Shown: in pieces, positions 23,083 to 30,686 of the stretch
How the letters are laid out: each line of letters begins with the position of its first letter
How positions within the stretch are numbered: the first letter of the stretch is position 1
Assembly (NCBI RefSeq): GCF_012033785.1
Contig: NZ_JAAVJC010000021.1
Span: 1 to 38,612 of the forward strand
Reading direction: 5' to 3'
Length of the DNA stretch: 38,612 nucleotides
Source of the DNA: Streptomyces bohaiensis
Lineage (GTDB): Bacteria > Actinomycetota > Actinomycetes > Streptomycetales > Streptomycetaceae
Translations under genes and position numbers: made by a program
Notes under the pieces: generated by a model
What the model was told of the DNA's origin: nothing
Databases searched by the model: none
The model's input: only the letters and a program-made list of their open reading frames with translations

Positions 23083-24074
23083 CCGACATCCAGGAGAGGC
23101 CGCCCCAGGCGGACCCGGCGGCAGCCCAGGCCTCGGCCGCGGGCACCCCGCCGGGCGTCGTGACCGGCCACCACACCGCGCAGATCAAGAAGCGCCGCCG
23201 CAAAGAGGCACTGATCGCGCACCTGTTCCTCGCACCGTGGTTCGTGGGCCTGATCGCCATCACGTCCATTCCGCTGCTGGCGTCGCTGTACCTGTCGTTC
23301 ACCGACTACCACCTCATCCGCGACTGGGGATGGGTCGGCTTCGACAACTACCGCGTGATGTTCACCGAGGACCCGCGGTTCATCAAGGCGCTGACGAACA
23401 CCTCGATCTACGTCCTGGTGTCGGTGCCGCTGCAGCTGACGTTCGCGCTGGCGCTGGCGCTGGTGCTCGACCGCGGCGTGCGGGGCCTGTCGATCTACCG
23501 CTCGGTCTACTACCTGCCCTCGCTGCTGGGTTCCAGCGTGGCCATCGCCATCCTGTGGCGGAAGGTCTTCGGCGCGGACGGCCTGTTCAACGGGTTCCTC
23601 GGCCTCTTCGGCTACGAGGGCACCAGCTGGGTGGGCGACCCGTCCACCGCGCTCGGCACCCTGGTCGTGCTGAACGTGTGGACCTTCGGTTCGCCGATGG
23701 TCATCTTCCTCGCCGGGCTCCGGCAGATCCCGCCGAGCTACTACGAGGCGGCCAGCATCGACGGCGCCGGCACGATGCGGCAGTTCTTCTCCATCACCCT
23801 GCCGCTGCTGACGCCGATCATCTTCTTCAACCTGGTGCTCCAGCTGATCGGCGCCTTCCAGTCCTTCACCCAGGCGTACGTGGTCTCCGGCGGCAACGGC
23901 AGCCCGGCCGACTCCACGCTCTTCTACACGATGTACGTCTACCAGAAGGGCTTCAACTCCTTCGAGATGGGCTACGCCTCGGCGATGGCCTGGGTCCTCG
24001 TGCTCATCATCGCCGTCCTGACCGCGGTGAACTTCCTGATGTCGAAGTATTGGGTGTTCTACAGTGACAAGTAA
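23079..24074 (+). CDS. CUT1 sugar ABC transporter permease, MalF-like
   Basis: This 331-residue inner-membrane subunit has a ~45-residue cytoplasmic N-terminal tail and about six transmembrane helices. The EAA loop that docks the ATPase is EAASIDGAGTMRQFFSITLPLL. It has the size and motif of MalF/UgpA-type permeases of the CUT1 class, which import oligosaccharides, glycosides and polyols. It overlaps the preceding oxidoreductase gene by 4 bp and the second permease gene by 11 bp. No ATPase gene is present in the operon, so a shared MsiK-type ATPase encoded elsewhere is probably used, as is common in actinobacteria. Confidence 0.93.
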   Translation: MTDIQERPPQADPAAAQASAAGTPPGVVTGHHTAQIKKRRRKEALIAHLFLAPWFVGLIAITSIPLLASLYLSFTDYHLIRDWGWVGFDNYRVMFTEDPRFIKALTNTSIYVLVSVPLQLTFALALALVLDRGVRGLSIYRSVYYLPSLLGSSVAIAILWRKVFGADGLFNGFLGLFGYEGTSWVGDPSTALGTLVVLNVWTFGSPMVIFLAGLRQIPPSYYEAASIDGAGTMRQFFSITLPLLTPIIFFNLVLQLIGAFQSFTQAYVVSGGNGSPADSTLFYTMYVYQKGFNSFEMGYASAMAWVLVLIIAVLTAVNFLMSKYWVFYSDK

Positions 24075-24987
24075 CCACGACACCGACCGCGGCGGGCTCA
24101 AGGTCAAGGACGCCGACCGCGCGGGACTCAACGACACCGCCATGGCACGCGTGATGCTGTGGTTCCGCGGACGGAGGGTGTTCACCCACATCGGGCTGAT
24201 CCTCTTCGGCCTGGTGATGCTCTACCCGCTGCTGTGGATGATCTCCTCGTCGCTCAAGCCCGAGGACGTCATCTTCCGCGAGCAGGGCCTCATCCCCACG
24301 AGCATCACCTTCGACAACTTCATCGCCGGCTGGAACGCGCTGCGGCACCCCTTCAGCCACTACCTGTTCAACTCCGCGATCATCACCGCGGGCGCGGTGG
24401 TCGGCAACCTCCTGGCCTGCTCGCTGGCGGCGTACGCCTTCGCCCGGCTGGAGTTCCCGTTCAAGAAGTTCTGGTTCGCGGTGATGCTCGGCACGATCAT
24501 GCTGCCGCTGCACGTGGTCCTGGTGCCCCAGTACATCCTGTTCTCGGAGCTGGGCTGGATCAACACGTTCTATCCGCTCATCGTGCCGAAGTTCCTTGCC
24601 ACGGACGCGTTCTTCATCTTCCTGATGGTGCAGTTCATCAGGACGCTCCCCCGGGACCTGGACGAGGCGGCGCTGATCGACGGGGCGGGGCACTGGCGGA
24701 TCTTCAGCCGGATCATCATCCCGCTCTCCACGCCGGCGCTCGCCACCACGGCGATCTTCACCTTCATCTGGACCTGGAACGACTTCCTGTCCCAGTTGAT
24801 CTTCCTCACCAACCCGGACATGCACACCGTCCCGGTCGCGCTGCGGACCTTCCTGGACTCCAGCGGGGATTCCTCCTGGGGACCGATGTTCGCCATGTCG
24901 GTCATCGCGCTGGGCCCGATCTTCGGGTTCTTCCTGGCCGGCCAGAAGTACCTGGTCCGCGGTATCGCCACCTCGGGTCTGAAGTAG
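24064..24987 (+). CDS. CUT1 sugar ABC transporter permease, MalG-like
   Basis: The 307-residue partner permease has six transmembrane helices and an EAA loop (DEAALIDGAGHWRIFSRIIIPL). The C-terminal helix ending GQKYLVRGIATSGLK is typical of MalG-like subunits. The start is GTG 24064, 11 bp inside the preceding gene, so coupling by re-initiation is likely. It would form the transmembrane heterodimer with the upstream permease. An AT-richer 24-bp gap with a strong AAGGAGAG leads to the binding-protein gene. Confidence 0.93.
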   Translation: MTSNHDTDRGGLKVKDADRAGLNDTAMARVMLWFRGRRVFTHIGLILFGLVMLYPLLWMISSSLKPEDVIFREQGLIPTSITFDNFIAGWNALRHPFSHYLFNSAIITAGAVVGNLLACSLAAYAFARLEFPFKKFWFAVMLGTIMLPLHVVLVPQYILFSELGWINTFYPLIVPKFLATDAFFIFLMVQFIRTLPRDLDEAALIDGAGHWRIFSRIIIPLSTPALATTAIFTFIWTWNDFLSQLIFLTNPDMHTVPVALRTFLDSSGDSSWGPMFAMSVIALGPIFGFFLAGQKYLVRGIATSGLK

Positions 24988-25011
24988 TTAGAGAATTCAA
25001 AGGAGAGTTCA

Positions 25012-26298
25012 GTGACCACTCACACCAAGCGCCTGACCCGCAGAGTCCTGCCGGCCCTCGCGGTGGTCGGCGCGATGACCCTGACGGCCTGCGGCGGCGG
25101 GGACAGCGGCGGCGGCGAGGACGGCGACATCACCCTCCGGGTGGCCTGGTGGGGCAGCGACCACCGCCAGCGCATCACCGAGGAGGCGATAGCCACGTTC
25201 GAGGAGCAGAACGAGGGCATCAAGATCCAGCCCGAGTACTCCACGTTCGACTCCTACTACGACCAGCTGACCACGCAGGTCGCGTCCAACGACGCCCCGG
25301 ACGTCTTCGCCATCGAGATCCGCCGCTTCGGCGAGCTGGCCCGCGGCGGCGTCATGGCCGACCTCGGCGACAAGGTCGACACCGGTGACCTCAACGAGGA
25401 CCTGCTGGAGTCCGGCACGATCGACGGCACCCAGTACGGCATCCCGACCGGCGCCAACGCCTTCGCCGTCATGGCCAACACCAAGGTCTTCGAGGACGCC
25501 GGCCTGGAGCTCCCGGACGACACCACCTGGACCTGGGAGGAGTACCTGGAGCTGAGCGCCGAGCTCAGCGACGTCAGCGACAGCGGCATCTACGGCACCC
25601 AGATCAGCAACAACGACGCCTGGCTGCGGGTCTACGCGGCGCAGCGCGGCGAGGAGTTCTACACCGACGGCCAGCTCGGCATCACCGAGGAGACCGTCAC
25701 CGACTGGTTCCAGTACCAGCTGGACCAGATCGAGCAGGGCGCCTCCCCCGACGGCCCCCGCAGCGTCGAGATCGGCTCCAACGTCGAGACCTCGCTGATC
25801 GCCACCAACTCCGGCGGCATGGGCATGTGGTGGACCAACCAGCTGGGCACGCTGTCCTCCGGCTCGGGTGAGAACGTCGAGCTGCTCCGCATGCCGAGCG
25901 CCGGCAACGGCGGCAGCGGCGGCATGTTCCTGCAGCCGACGATGTTCTGGGCCGTCAGCGGCAACTCCGCGCAGCAGGACGCCGCGGCCAAGCTGATCGA
26001 CTTCCTGGTCAACGACCCCGAGGCCGGCGCCATCCAGGGTTCCGACCGCGGTCTGCCCATGAACTCCTCGGTGCTCGACGCCGTCCGCGACGAGCTGCCC
26101 GAGGAGGACCAGAAGTCGCTGGCCTTCCTGGAGGACATCAGCGACGAGACCGACACGCCGCCCACCGCCCTGCCCAGCGGCGCCGGAGAGATCCCCAACC
26201 TGCTGACCCGCTACAGCGAGGAGGTCTACTTCGGTCGCATGACGCCGGCGGAGGCCGCCGCGCAGTTCGTCTCCGAGGCGAACGGCACCCTCAGCTGA
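25012..26298 (+). CDS. Sugar ABC transporter substrate-binding lipoprotein
   Basis: The 428-residue extracellular solute-binding protein (family 1) captures the sugar outside the membrane and delivers it to the two permeases. The signal peptide starts with a twin-arginine-like RLTRRVLP and ends in the lipobox LTAC with Cys27 as lipidation site. A Gly/Ser/Asp-rich linker follows. FNNRF-type ligand segments cannot be assigned; acidic and aromatic residues (WWGSDHRQR, GMGMWWTNQLG) line the likely pocket. The start is GTG 25012, 9 nt after AAAGGAGAG. A 12-bp hairpin follows the gene, which would stabilise its message relative to downstream genes. Permeases precede the binding protein, the reverse of the common order. 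Confidence 0.93.
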   Translation: MTTHTKRLTRRVLPALAVVGAMTLTACGGGDSGGGEDGDITLRVAWWGSDHRQRITEEAIATFEEQNEGIKIQPEYSTFDSYYDQLTTQVASNDAPDVFAIEIRRFGELARGGVMADLGDKVDTGDLNEDLLESGTIDGTQYGIPTGANAFAVMANTKVFEDAGLELPDDTTWTWEEYLELSAELSDVSDSGIYGTQISNNDAWLRVYAAQRGEEFYTDGQLGITEETVTDWFQYQLDQIEQGASPDGPRSVEIGSNVETSLIATNSGGMGMWWTNQLGTLSSGSGENVELLRMPSAGNGGSGGMFLQPTMFWAVSGNSAQQDAAAKLIDFLVNDPEAGAIQGSDRGLPMNSSVLDAVRDELPEEDQKSLAFLEDISDETDTPPTALPSGAGEIPNLLTRYSEEVYFGRMTPAEAAAQFVSEANGTLS

Positions 26299-26309
26299 CC
26301 GGGCCCGGT

Positions 26310-26338
26310 GGCGGGGGGCGCCGACCGCGCCCCCCGCC
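26310..26338 (+). terminator. Intercistronic hairpin after the binding-protein gene
   Basis: Perfect 12-bp arms GGCGGGGGGCGC (26310-26321) and GCGCCCCCCGCC (26327-26338), CGACC loop, 11 bp beyond the stop. It may act as partial terminator or 3'-end stabiliser, giving excess binding protein. Confidence 0.6.
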
Positions 26339-26389
26339 CCCGGGGCAGCACCGAAGCCTCTCGAACCACCGCACGAGGAGAGACCACCC

Positions 26390-27694
26390 GTGACCCGCCG
26401 CTACGCATTCGTCGGCCTCGGCCACCGCGCGCAGATGTACGTCGACGCGCTGCTCGGTGACTGGAGCGACACCGGGGAGATCACCGCTCTCCTCGACACC
26501 AACCAGACCCGGATGGACTTCTACAACGAGCGGATCGCCGCCACCGGCCGCGCCGCCGTCCCCACCTTCCGGCCCGACGGTTTCCAGCAGATGCTGGAGC
26601 ACTGCGACGCGGTCGTGGTCACCTCGGTGGACAACACGCACGCCGAGTACGTCGTCGCCGCGCTGGACGCCGGCCGCGACGTCGTGGTGGAGAAGCCGCT
26701 GACCGTCGACGCCGCCGGCTGCGAGGCCATCGCCGCGGCCGCCGAGCGCAGCAGCGGAGAGATCGTCGTCACCTTCAACTACCGCTACTCGCCGCGCAAC
26801 ACCGCGCTGCGCGAGGCGATCGCCTCCGGGCGCATCGGTGACGTCACCAGCGTGAACTTCGAGTGGACCCTCGACACCATCCACGGCGCCGACTACTTCC
26901 GGCGCTGGCACCGCGACCGGGAGTCCTCCGGCGGTCTGCTGGTCCACAAGTCGACCCACCACTTCGACCTGGTCAACTGGTGGCTGGACGCCCGCGCCGA
27001 GATGGTGTTCGCCCAGGCGGACCTGCGCTTCTACGGCGACGGCAACGTCGAGGGCCCGCGCCCCGAGCGCTCCCACGGCGCCCCGGAGCTGGGCACCGAC
27101 CCGTTCCTGCTGGACATCGGCGCCGACGACCGGCTGAGGCGGCTCTACCTGGACGCCGAGGCCGAGGACGGCTACGTCCGCGACCAGGACGTCTTCGCTC
27201 CCGGCGTCACCATCGACGACAACATGGCGGTCCTGGTCCGCTACGACAACCGCGCCCTGCTGACCTACTCCCTCAACGCCCACGCGCCGCACGAGGGGTA
27301 CCGCGTGACGGTCAACGGCACCAAGGGGCGGCTGGAGCTGGAGGTCTGCGAGCGCTCCTGGACCCCGCCGCAGGACGCCGTGGACCCCTCGGCGACCGGC
27401 AAGGCCAACGCCCAGGGCGCCTTCGACCGCCTCACCGTGCAGGAGCACTGGAAGCAGGCCGAGGAACTGCCGATCCGCAACGGCGAGGGCGCGCACGGCG
27501 GCGGCGACAAGCTGCTGCTGAACGACGTCTTCCGCGGACCGGGCCAGGACCCGCTGGCGCGGCAGGCCGGCTACCGGGACGGCATCCGCTCGGTGCTGAT
27601 CGGCGCCGCGGCCAGCCGTTCGGCCCGCACCGGCGCGCCCGTCACGCTCTCGGACTCGGGTACGCGCATGGCGCCGGAAGCGGCCGGCGCGTGA
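26390..27694 (+). CDS. Gfo/Idh/MocA family oxidoreductase (second of two)
   Basis: The 434-residue enzyme has the N-terminal Rossmann motif FVGLGHRAQMYVDAL, the EKP motif at 101-103 (VVEKPLTVDAAGCEAI), and the active-site segment HKSTHHFDLVNWW containing Lys187, His190/His191 and Asp193, all features of catalytically competent family members. It is longer than the first oxidoreductase (434 against 390 residues) and has an insertion around residues 200-265. Related proteins act on sugars, inositols or glycosides with bound or free NAD(P). GTG 26390 follows GAGGAGAG. It lies between two intercistronic hairpins, so its level may be set separately from the transporter genes. Confidence 0.88.
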   Translation: MTRRYAFVGLGHRAQMYVDALLGDWSDTGEITALLDTNQTRMDFYNERIAATGRAAVPTFRPDGFQQMLEHCDAVVVTSVDNTHAEYVVAALDAGRDVVVEKPLTVDAAGCEAIAAAAERSSGEIVVTFNYRYSPRNTALREAIASGRIGDVTSVNFEWTLDTIHGADYFRRWHRDRESSGGLLVHKSTHHFDLVNWWLDARAEMVFAQADLRFYGDGNVEGPRPERSHGAPELGTDPFLLDIGADDRLRRLYLDAEAEDGYVRDQDVFAPGVTIDDNMAVLVRYDNRALLTYSLNAHAPHEGYRVTVNGTKGRLELEVCERSWTPPQDAVDPSATGKANAQGAFDRLTVQEHWKQAEELPIRNGEGAHGGGDKLLLNDVFRGPGQDPLARQAGYRDGIRSVLIGAAASRSARTGAPVTLSDSGTRMAPEAAGA

Positions 27695-27700
27695 CCCCCG

Positions 27701-27726
27701 GGCGGTGCCCGTGTCCGGGCACCGCC
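27701..27726 (+). terminator. Intercistronic hairpin before the PmoA-like gene
   Basis: Perfect 11-bp arms GGCGGTGCCCG (27701-27711) and CGGGCACCGCC (27716-27726) with a TGTC loop, 6 bp after the oxidoreductase stop. No T tract. A weaker GTGCCG/CGGCAC pair follows at about 27741-27762. Confidence 0.55.
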
Positions 27727-27821
27727 GTACCGCTCCCCCGGTGCCGCCGGCGGCTCCGGCACGTCACCACCGGTGGCCGCCCGGCCCCGGACCGCACGGC
27801 CCGACCGACGAAAGGCACCCT

Positions 27822-28748
27822 ATGACCCGGCCCGACCTGCGGCTGACCCACACGCCCGGCGACCGCGTCGAGCTGCGCCACCAGGAGGTCACCCTCTTCT
27901 CCTACGTCTACCGCCCCGAGGCGGCGTGGGAGGCACCCAAGCCGTACCTGCACCCGCTGCGTACCCTGTCCGGCGGCGTCGTCACCGACTACCGGCCCAA
28001 TGACCACCGCTGGCACAAGGGACTCCAGCTGACCTCCTCCCACCTGTCGGGCCAGAACATCTGGGGCGGACGCTGCTACGTGCACCCCGTCGGGTACCAG
28101 CCGTTCCCGGAGCGCCTGGGCTCCATGGAGCACGACGGCTTCGAGTCGCTGACGGAGACCGAGGACGGCGCGGTGATCGCCGAGCGGCTGACCTGGCGCA
28201 ACCACGACGGCGACGGGTGGGTCGACGAGCGGCGCCGCATCGAGGCGCACCGGGTCGACCCGGAGGCCGGGGCATGGACCCTGACCTGGACCTCCACCCT
28301 GACCAACGTGCGGGGCGAGGAGCTGCGGTTCGGTTCCCCGACCACCGCCGGCCGGGAGATGGCCGGCTACACGGGGCTGTTCTGGCGGGGCCCGCGCGCC
28401 TTCCGCAACGGGAAGGTGCTCGGCCCGCGCGGCGAGGGCCAGGAGCTGATGGGAAGCCAGGGCGCGTGGCTCTCCTACTCGGGCGAGTTCGACGGCATCG
28501 ACGGCCACGCCACGGTGGTCTTCGAGCACGCGCCGGAGAACGGGCAGGACGGCAGCGGCACGGAGCATCCCTCGCACTGGTTCGTGCGGAGCGACCCGTT
28601 CGCCGCGGTGGCTCCCTCGTGGGCGTTCTTCGACGAGCTGGTACTGCCGGCGGGCGAGTCGCTGGTGCGCCGCTACCGCGTGGTGATCGCCGACGGCGCG
28701 TGGGAGCGGGAGCAGACCGAGGCGTACCTGGCGCAGCTCGCCTGGTGA
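27822..28748 (+). CDS. PmoA-like (DUF6807) protein
   Basis: The 308-residue protein belongs to the family known in databases as PmoA or DUF6807 (PF14100 as I recall). The conserved core is DYRPNDHRWHKGL, with Asp61, His62, His65 and Lys66, followed by GQNIWGGRCY and a C-terminal FVRSDPFAAVAPSWAFF. Despite the family name there is no sign of a membrane methane monooxygenase subunit: no transmembrane helix, no partner genes. The His/Asp cluster could bind a metal or a sugar. The biochemical role of the family is not established to my knowledge, but it recurs beside Gfo/Idh/MocA enzymes and sugar importers, as here. ATG 27822 follows GAAAGG; it is the last operon gene and is followed by a long hairpin. 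Confidence 0.85.
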   Translation: MTRPDLRLTHTPGDRVELRHQEVTLFSYVYRPEAAWEAPKPYLHPLRTLSGGVVTDYRPNDHRWHKGLQLTSSHLSGQNIWGGRCYVHPVGYQPFPERLGSMEHDGFESLTETEDGAVIAERLTWRNHDGDGWVDERRRIEAHRVDPEAGAWTLTWTSTLTNVRGEELRFGSPTTAGREMAGYTGLFWRGPRAFRNGKVLGPRGEGQELMGSQGAWLSYSGEFDGIDGHATVVFEHAPENGQDGSGTEHPSHWFVRSDPFAAVAPSWAFFDELVLPAGESLVRRYRVVIADGAWEREQTEAYLAQLAW

Positions 28749-28754
28749 GGCGCG

Positions 28755-28796
28755 GCGGGTGCGGGGCGGTCGGGGACCCGGCTGCCCCGCACCCGC
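28755..28796 (+). terminator. Terminator of the catabolic operon
   Basis: Perfect 13-bp arms at 28755-28767 and 28784-28796 (GCGGGTGCGGGGC/GCCCCGCACCCGC) enclose a 16-nt loop, 6 bp beyond the PmoA-like stop. Confidence 0.7.
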
Positions 28797-28832
28797 GTCG
28801 GAAAGCCGTGGCGGCCGCGGCGCGCACCGGGC

Positions 28833-28838
28833 TACCGT
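28833..28838 (+). promoter_or_regulatory. -10 hexamer of a likely leaderless transcript
   Basis: TACCGT fits TANNNT and ends 6 nt before ATG 28845; no ribosome binding site is visible. Same arrangement as at 100-105 and at galM. Confidence 0.4.
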
Positions 28839-28844
28839 CCCCGC

Positions 28845-29582
28845 ATGCCTGACGCGATCTTCGCCCATCCGCGGCTCGCCGCGCTCTACGACCCGCTCGA
28901 TCCCGACCGCGGTGACCTGCTGCCGTACCTGGGGATGGCGCGGGAGTTCGCCGCGCGACGCGTGCTGGACATCGGCTGCGGCACGGGGGTGTTCGCCCTG
29001 CTGCTGGCGGAGCGCGGCGTCGAGGTGACCGCGGTGGACCCGGCCGCGGCCTCGCTGGCGGTGGCCCGTGCGAAACCCGGCGCCGACCGGGTGCGGTGGA
29101 TCGACGGGGACGCCACGAGGCTGCCGCCGCTGCGGGTGGACCTGGCGACGATGACCGCCAACGTGGCGCAGGCGATCGTCGGGCCGGACCAGTGGGCCGA
29201 CACGCTGCGCGGTGCCCGCGCGGCGCTGCGCCCGGGCGGTCGGCTGGTGTTCGAGACACGGGTGCCCGCCCGCCGGGTGTGGGAGCGGTGGACGCGCGAG
29301 CGGACACACCGCGTGTCGCAACTCCCGGGGGTCGGCCCGGTCGAGAGCTGGGTGGCGGTGACGGCGGTCGACGGCCCGGTCGTCTCCTTCCGCTGGCACT
29401 ACGTCTTCGGCGCGGACGGCGCGACCCTGACGTCCGACTCCACGCTGCGGTTCCGGGAGCGCGACGAGGTCGAAGCGGACCTCGCGGCGGCGGGGTTCTC
29501 GGTGGACGAGGTCCGCGACGCGCCCGACCGGCCGGGCGGCGAGTGGGTGTTCGTCGCCCGCCGGTCCGCGCCCGCCGCCTGA
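28845..29582 (+). CDS. Class I SAM-dependent methyltransferase
   Basis: The 245-residue protein starts with a short helix segment (HPRLAALYDPLDPDRGDLLPYL) and then a Rossmann methyltransferase domain with motif I VLDIGCGTGVFALLLA, motif II VTAVDPAAASL and post-I ATMTANVAQAIV. A C-terminal beta region (SFRWHYVF, STLRFRERDEVEADL) is typical of small-molecule O- or N-methyltransferases annotated only as class I enzymes. The acceptor is unknown. The ATG at 28845 is chosen for the TACCGT -10 six bases upstream, suggesting a leaderless message. It is outside the sugar operon, separated by a terminator, and converges on the FnIII lipoprotein with 18 bp between stops. Confidence 0.85.
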   Translation: MPDAIFAHPRLAALYDPLDPDRGDLLPYLGMAREFAARRVLDIGCGTGVFALLLAERGVEVTAVDPAAASLAVARAKPGADRVRWIDGDATRLPPLRVDLATMTANVAQAIVGPDQWADTLRGARAALRPGGRLVFETRVPARRVWERWTRERTHRVSQLPGVGPVESWVAVTAVDGPVVSFRWHYVFGADGATLTSDSTLRFRERDEVEADLAAAGFSVDEVRDAPDRPGGEWVFVARRSAPAA

Positions 29583-29600
29583 GCCGGTCCGCGCCGGGGG

Positions 29601-30569
29601 TCACGGCGCTGCCGCGGCCTCGACGGGTTCGGTGAAGGCGCCCCAGTGGCCGTCCGGCAGCTTGGCGCGCACGGTCACCGCGTGGCGGGCGCCGGGCTCG
29701 TCCACGGTGAGCAGGTGGGTGATCTCGCCGTCCGGTGCCTCGGCGCCCCACAGCAGCGTCGTCGTGAACTCGCCGTCGAGGTGGATCTGGTACTCCAGCA
29801 CGGCGGCGCCGGTCCGGGGCGGGGTCCAGCTCAGCTCCAGGGTCGCGGGTTCCGCGCCGGGGCGGGCGGTGAGTCCGGCGGGTGCCGTCGCCGTGCCGGT
29901 CTCCGCCGCCTCGCCGGTGCCGGGGGTGGTCAGGCGCAGTTCCGGGCCGGGCTCGGAGAGGTTGTCGCCCGCGTCGCGGGCGATCACGGTGAAGAGGTAG
30001 TCGGTGCCGGGGCGGAGCCCGGTGACCATGGTGGTGGTCTCCTCGGCCGGGACGCTGTGGATCGCGGTCCCGCTCTGGTGGATCTCGTACCCGGTGACGG
30101 CGATGTTGTCCTGGGCCGGCTCCCAACTGAGCGTCGCGGCGCGGGGGCCGTCGGCCGAGCCGGTGAGGGCGCCGGGCGCGGTCGGCGGCTCGTCGTCGTC
30201 GGTCTCGGCGCCGAGGGTGGTGGCGGTCACGACGCGGCTGTCGCCGGAGGTGCCGGCGGGTCCCGTGGCGCGGACCGTGAAGTCGTAGGCGGTGGCGGGC
30301 CGCAGCCCGCCGACGTCGACCATGTAGGTCTCCGCGCCGACGGTCTCGACCTCCTCACCGTCGCGATGGACGGTGTAGCCGGTGACGCCGGCGGCCGCGT
30401 CGGCCCGGTGCCACATCACGTGGACGGTGGAGGAGCTGGTGGCCTGGGCGGTCAGCCCGGAGGGCGCGGGCGGGCGGGCGTGGCCGGCGGCGTCACCGCC
30501 GCAGGCCGTGAGAGCCAGGCCCAGCAGCAGGGCGAGGGCGAGCACGGCGGTGTGGGGGGTCCGTGTCAC
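29601..30569 (-). CDS. Lipoprotein with three fibronectin type III domains
   Basis: The 322-residue precursor has a lipoprotein signal (LALALLLGLALTAC, lipidated Cys23), then three FnIII repeats at about residues 33-120, 128-215 and 225-315. The first two show the family pattern of Pro-x-Gly start, a TSSTVHVMWHRA or AATLSWEPAQD strand, YTVHRDG or YEIHQSG, and LRPATAYDFTVRA or LRPGTDYLFTVIA. The third is more divergent. No catalytic domain is present. FnIII repeats in actinobacterial polysaccharide-degrading systems act as spacers or binding modules. The gene carries a dre-type operator in its leader, so it is predicted to be co-regulated with chitin use, perhaps as a surface scaffold or chitin-oligomer-binding protein (inference). 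GTG 30569 follows GGAAGG. Confidence 0.88.
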   Translation of the reverse strand: MTRTPHTAVLALALLLGLALTACGGDAAGHARPPAPSGLTAQATSSSTVHVMWHRADAAAGVTGYTVHRDGEEVETVGAETYMVDVGGLRPATAYDFTVRATGPAGTSGDSRVVTATTLGAETDDDEPPTAPGALTGSADGPRAATLSWEPAQDNIAVTGYEIHQSGTAIHSVPAEETTTMVTGLRPGTDYLFTVIARDAGDNLSEPGPELRLTTPGTGEAAETGTATAPAGLTARPGAEPATLELSWTPPRTGAAVLEYQIHLDGEFTTTLLWGAEAPDGEITHLLTVDEPGARHAVTVRAKLPDGHWGAFTEPVEAAAAP

Positions 30570-30593
30570 GGTCGTACCTTCCAACCGGGGTAA

Positions 30594-30605
30594 AGGTCTG
30601 GACCA
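30594..30605 (-). promoter_or_regulatory. DasR-type operator (dre) upstream of the FnIII lipoprotein gene
   Basis: On the minus strand TGGTCCAGACCT matches the dre form known from chitinase promoters of streptomycetes, differing from TGGTCTAGACCA in two positions. It lies 24 bp upstream of the GTG start, just before the ribosome site. It differs by one base from the site at the LPMO promoter. Confidence 0.65.
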
Positions 30606-30686
30606 CCATGGCGGTTCGGGGGGCGGCACGGCAAGAGGCGGGGCGGCACCCGGCACCGGGCGCCGCCCCGTCGTCGTCCGCGGCGG

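Noticed and set aside
27822..28748. Particulate methane monooxygenase subunit
   Set aside because: The name PmoA comes from database labels only; there are no membrane helices, copper-site motifs or pmoB/pmoC partners.
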